Below are positions 62,581 to 64,000 of a DNA stretch of 64,000 nucleotides, one piece after another. Each line of letters opens with the position of its first letter. Position 1 is the stretch's first letter. Origin of the DNA: Lineus longissimus. Its lineage: Eukaryota > Nemertea > Pilidiophora > Heteronemertea > Lineidae. The position numbers and the translations under genes were made by a program. A model generated the notes under the pieces. The model was not told the origin of the DNA. It searched no databases and saw nothing but the letters and a program-made list of their open reading frames with translations. The stretch covers positions 4,678,953-4,742,952 of the forward strand of contig NC_088324.1 in the NCBI RefSeq assembly GCF_910592395.1, read 5' to 3'.

Positions 62581-64000
62581 AATGTTTCCAAGCAATGCTT
62601 ACCATGCAATGCTTACCATGCAATGCTCACCAAGCAATGCTCACCATGCAATGCTCACCATGCAATGCTTACCAAGCAATGCTTACCATGCAATGCTTAC
62701 CATGCAATGCTTACCATGCAATGTTTACCAATCAATGCTTACCAAGCAACGCTTACCATGCAATGCTTATCAAGCAATGCTTACCATGCGATGCTTACCA
62801 AGCAATGCTTACCAAGCAATGCTTACCAAGCAATGCTTCCCATGCAATGCTTACCAAGCAATGCTTACCATGCAATGCTTACCATGCAATGCTTACTAAG
62901 CAATGCTTACCATGCAATGCTTACCATGCAATGCTTACCAAGCAATGCTTACCATGCAATGCTTACCATGCAATGCTTACCAAGCGATGCTTACCAAGCA
63001 ATGCTTACCATGCAATGCTTTCCATGCAATGCTTACCAAGCAATGCTTACCATACAATGATTACCATGCAATGCTTACCAAGCAATGCTTACCATGCAAT
63101 GCTTACCATGCAATGCTTACCAAACAATGCTTACCAAGCAATGCTTACCATGCAATGCTAACCAAGCAATACTTACCATGCAATGCATACCAAGCAATGC
63201 TTACCAAGCAATGCTTACCATGCAATACTCACAAAGCAATGCTTACCAAGCAATGCTTACCATGCAATGCTTACCAAGCAGTGCTTACCAAGCAGTGCTT
63301 GCCATGCAATGCTTACCAAGCAATGCTTACCAAGGAATGCTTACCATTCAATGCTTACCAAGCAATGCTTACCAAGCAATGCTTACCAAGCAATGTTACC
63401 AAGCAATGCTTACGATGCAATGCCTACCATGCAATGCTCACCAAGCAATGCTCACCATGCAATGCTCACCATGCAATGCTCACCATGCAATGCTCACCAT
63501 GCAATGCTCACCATGCAATGCTCACCATGCAATGCTCACCATGCAATGCTCACCATGCAATGCTCACCATGCGATGCTCACCATGCGATGCTCACCATGC
63601 AAAGCTCACCATGCGATACTCACCATGCGATGCTCACCAAGCGATGCTAACCATGCAATGCTCACCAAGCGATGCTCACCAAGCGATGCTCACCAAGCGA
63701 TGCTCACCAAGCGATGCTCACCAAGCGATGCTCACCAAGCGATGCTAACCAAGCGATGCTCACCAAGCGATGCTCACCAAGCGATGCTCACCATGCAATG
63801 CTCACCAAGCAATGCTCACCAAGCAATGCTTACCATGCAATGCTTACCAAGCAATGCTTACCAAGCAATGCTTACCATGCAATGCTTACCATGCAATGCT
63901 TACCAAGCAATGCTTACCAAGCAATGCTTACCAAGCAATGCTTACCATGCAATGCTTACCAAGCAATGCTTACCATGCAATGCTTACCATGCAATGCTTA
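62581..64000 (+). repeat. Higher-order repeat C, last copy, cut by the window edge
   Basis: AATGTTTCC at 62,581 and AATGTTACC at 63,392 are 811 bp apart, as in C5, and 62,260-63,748 matches 33,729-35,214 at offset 28,531. A CpG-rich block occupies 63,437-63,815. The array is still running at base 64,000, so its end lies outside this window. Confidence 0.85.

Larger units (their letters stand above)
1..64000 (+). repeat. 14-bp satellite array spanning the whole window
   Basis: Every stretch read is a head-to-tail run of the unit CAATGCTTACCAAG. The common variants are A/G at position 2, T/C at position 8 and A/T at position 13, so units range from CAATGCTTACCAAG to CGATGCTCACCATG. Unit length is 14 bp almost everywhere; more than 50 units are 13 bp and one is only 5 bp. 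All units share one orientation; no inverted block was seen above the scale of about 10 bp. Both ends are cut by the window, so the true array length is unknown. Forward frames are open because the unit has no stop codon, and all three frames give the same 14-residue repeat; the reverse strand has a stop in each frame about every 42 bp. There is no unique sequence in which a gene could sit. The likely setting is eukaryotic heterochromatin; species and chromosomal location cannot be read from the sequence. Confidence 0.99.

Noticed and set aside
1-64000. CRISPR array or other spaced repeat system
   Set aside because: Units are directly adjacent with no unique spacers, and variation is point changes within the unit.
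1-64000. Telomere repeat or subtelomeric telomere-like sequence
   Set aside because: The unit does not resemble TTAGGG-type, TTTAGGG-type or other G-rich telomere repeats on either strand; it lacks G runs.
1-64000. CENP-B box or known alpha-satellite
   Set aside because: No TTCG....A..CGGG pattern was seen, and the unit is 14 bp, not about 171 bp. A centromeric role remains possible but is not shown by a motif.
1-64000. CATGCA as a plant RY element, or ATGCAAT as an octamer or C/EBP-like site
   Set aside because: These short motifs occur because ACCATGCAATGC is a common unit junction. Without organism or expression data there is no reason to call them regulatory sites.
1-64000. Bacterial or phage sequence with repeat protein genes
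   Set aside because: No ribosome-binding sites, intergenic regions, RNA genes or non-repetitive coding sequence occur in 64 kb, and one-base unit losses are freely tolerated.

Overview
The whole window is one uninterrupted satellite (minisatellite-type) array. From base 1 to base 64,000 it is built head to tail from a 14-bp unit, consensus CAATGCTTACCAAG, with three common two-state positions: CAATGC or CGATGC, CTTACC or CTCACC, and ACCAAG or ACCATG. Simple division gives roughly 4,570 units, all in one orientation. I found no unique DNA, gene, RNA gene, transposon or CRISPR array, and the array runs off both edges. Tens of kilobases of a short satellite with layered higher-order repeats is what one expects of centromeric, pericentromeric, subtelomeric or other heterochromatic DNA in a eukaryote. 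The sequence does not show the species, and I do not recognise this unit as a named satellite family.

The plus strand looks coding but is not. The unit lacks stop codons, and because 14 is not a multiple of 3, each forward frame cycles through all three phases and spells the same 14-residue peptide (MLTKQCLPSNAYQA and variants). The minus strand carries TAA or TGA once per unit (GGTAAGC or GGTGAGC), so it has no long frames. The long overlapping forward frames therefore come from the repeat unit itself.

The structure worth reading is the layering. (1) 1-10,080: higher-order repeat A, a 3,692-bp period in two nearly identical copies (2,722-6,388 and 6,414-10,080) plus a partial third (1 to about 1,612). 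(2) About 10,080-43,000: higher-order repeat C in copies of unequal length, marked by a 13-bp unit containing AATGTTTCC and carrying large CpG-bearing CTCACC/CGATGC blocks; several local tandem duplications (238 bp to 1.34 kb) sit inside. (3) About 43,000-53,840: a return of A-related modules at irregular spacing, flanked by blocks rich in CACGCAATGC units. (4) 53,841-64,000: a second pass through the end of A and then C; 9,294 onward matches 53,841 onward at an offset of 44,547 bp. The array thus appears to have a super-period of about 44.5 kb, seen a little under one and a half times.

Rare variants act as lineage marks: more than 50 units that have lost one base, a recurrent 18-bp near-perfect palindrome (CATGGAATG[C/A]TTTCCATG), and a short inverted motif (TTACCAA changed to TTGGTAA) at three sites. 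They show growth by repeated unequal exchange and segmental copying, with some mutations that look hairpin-templated.
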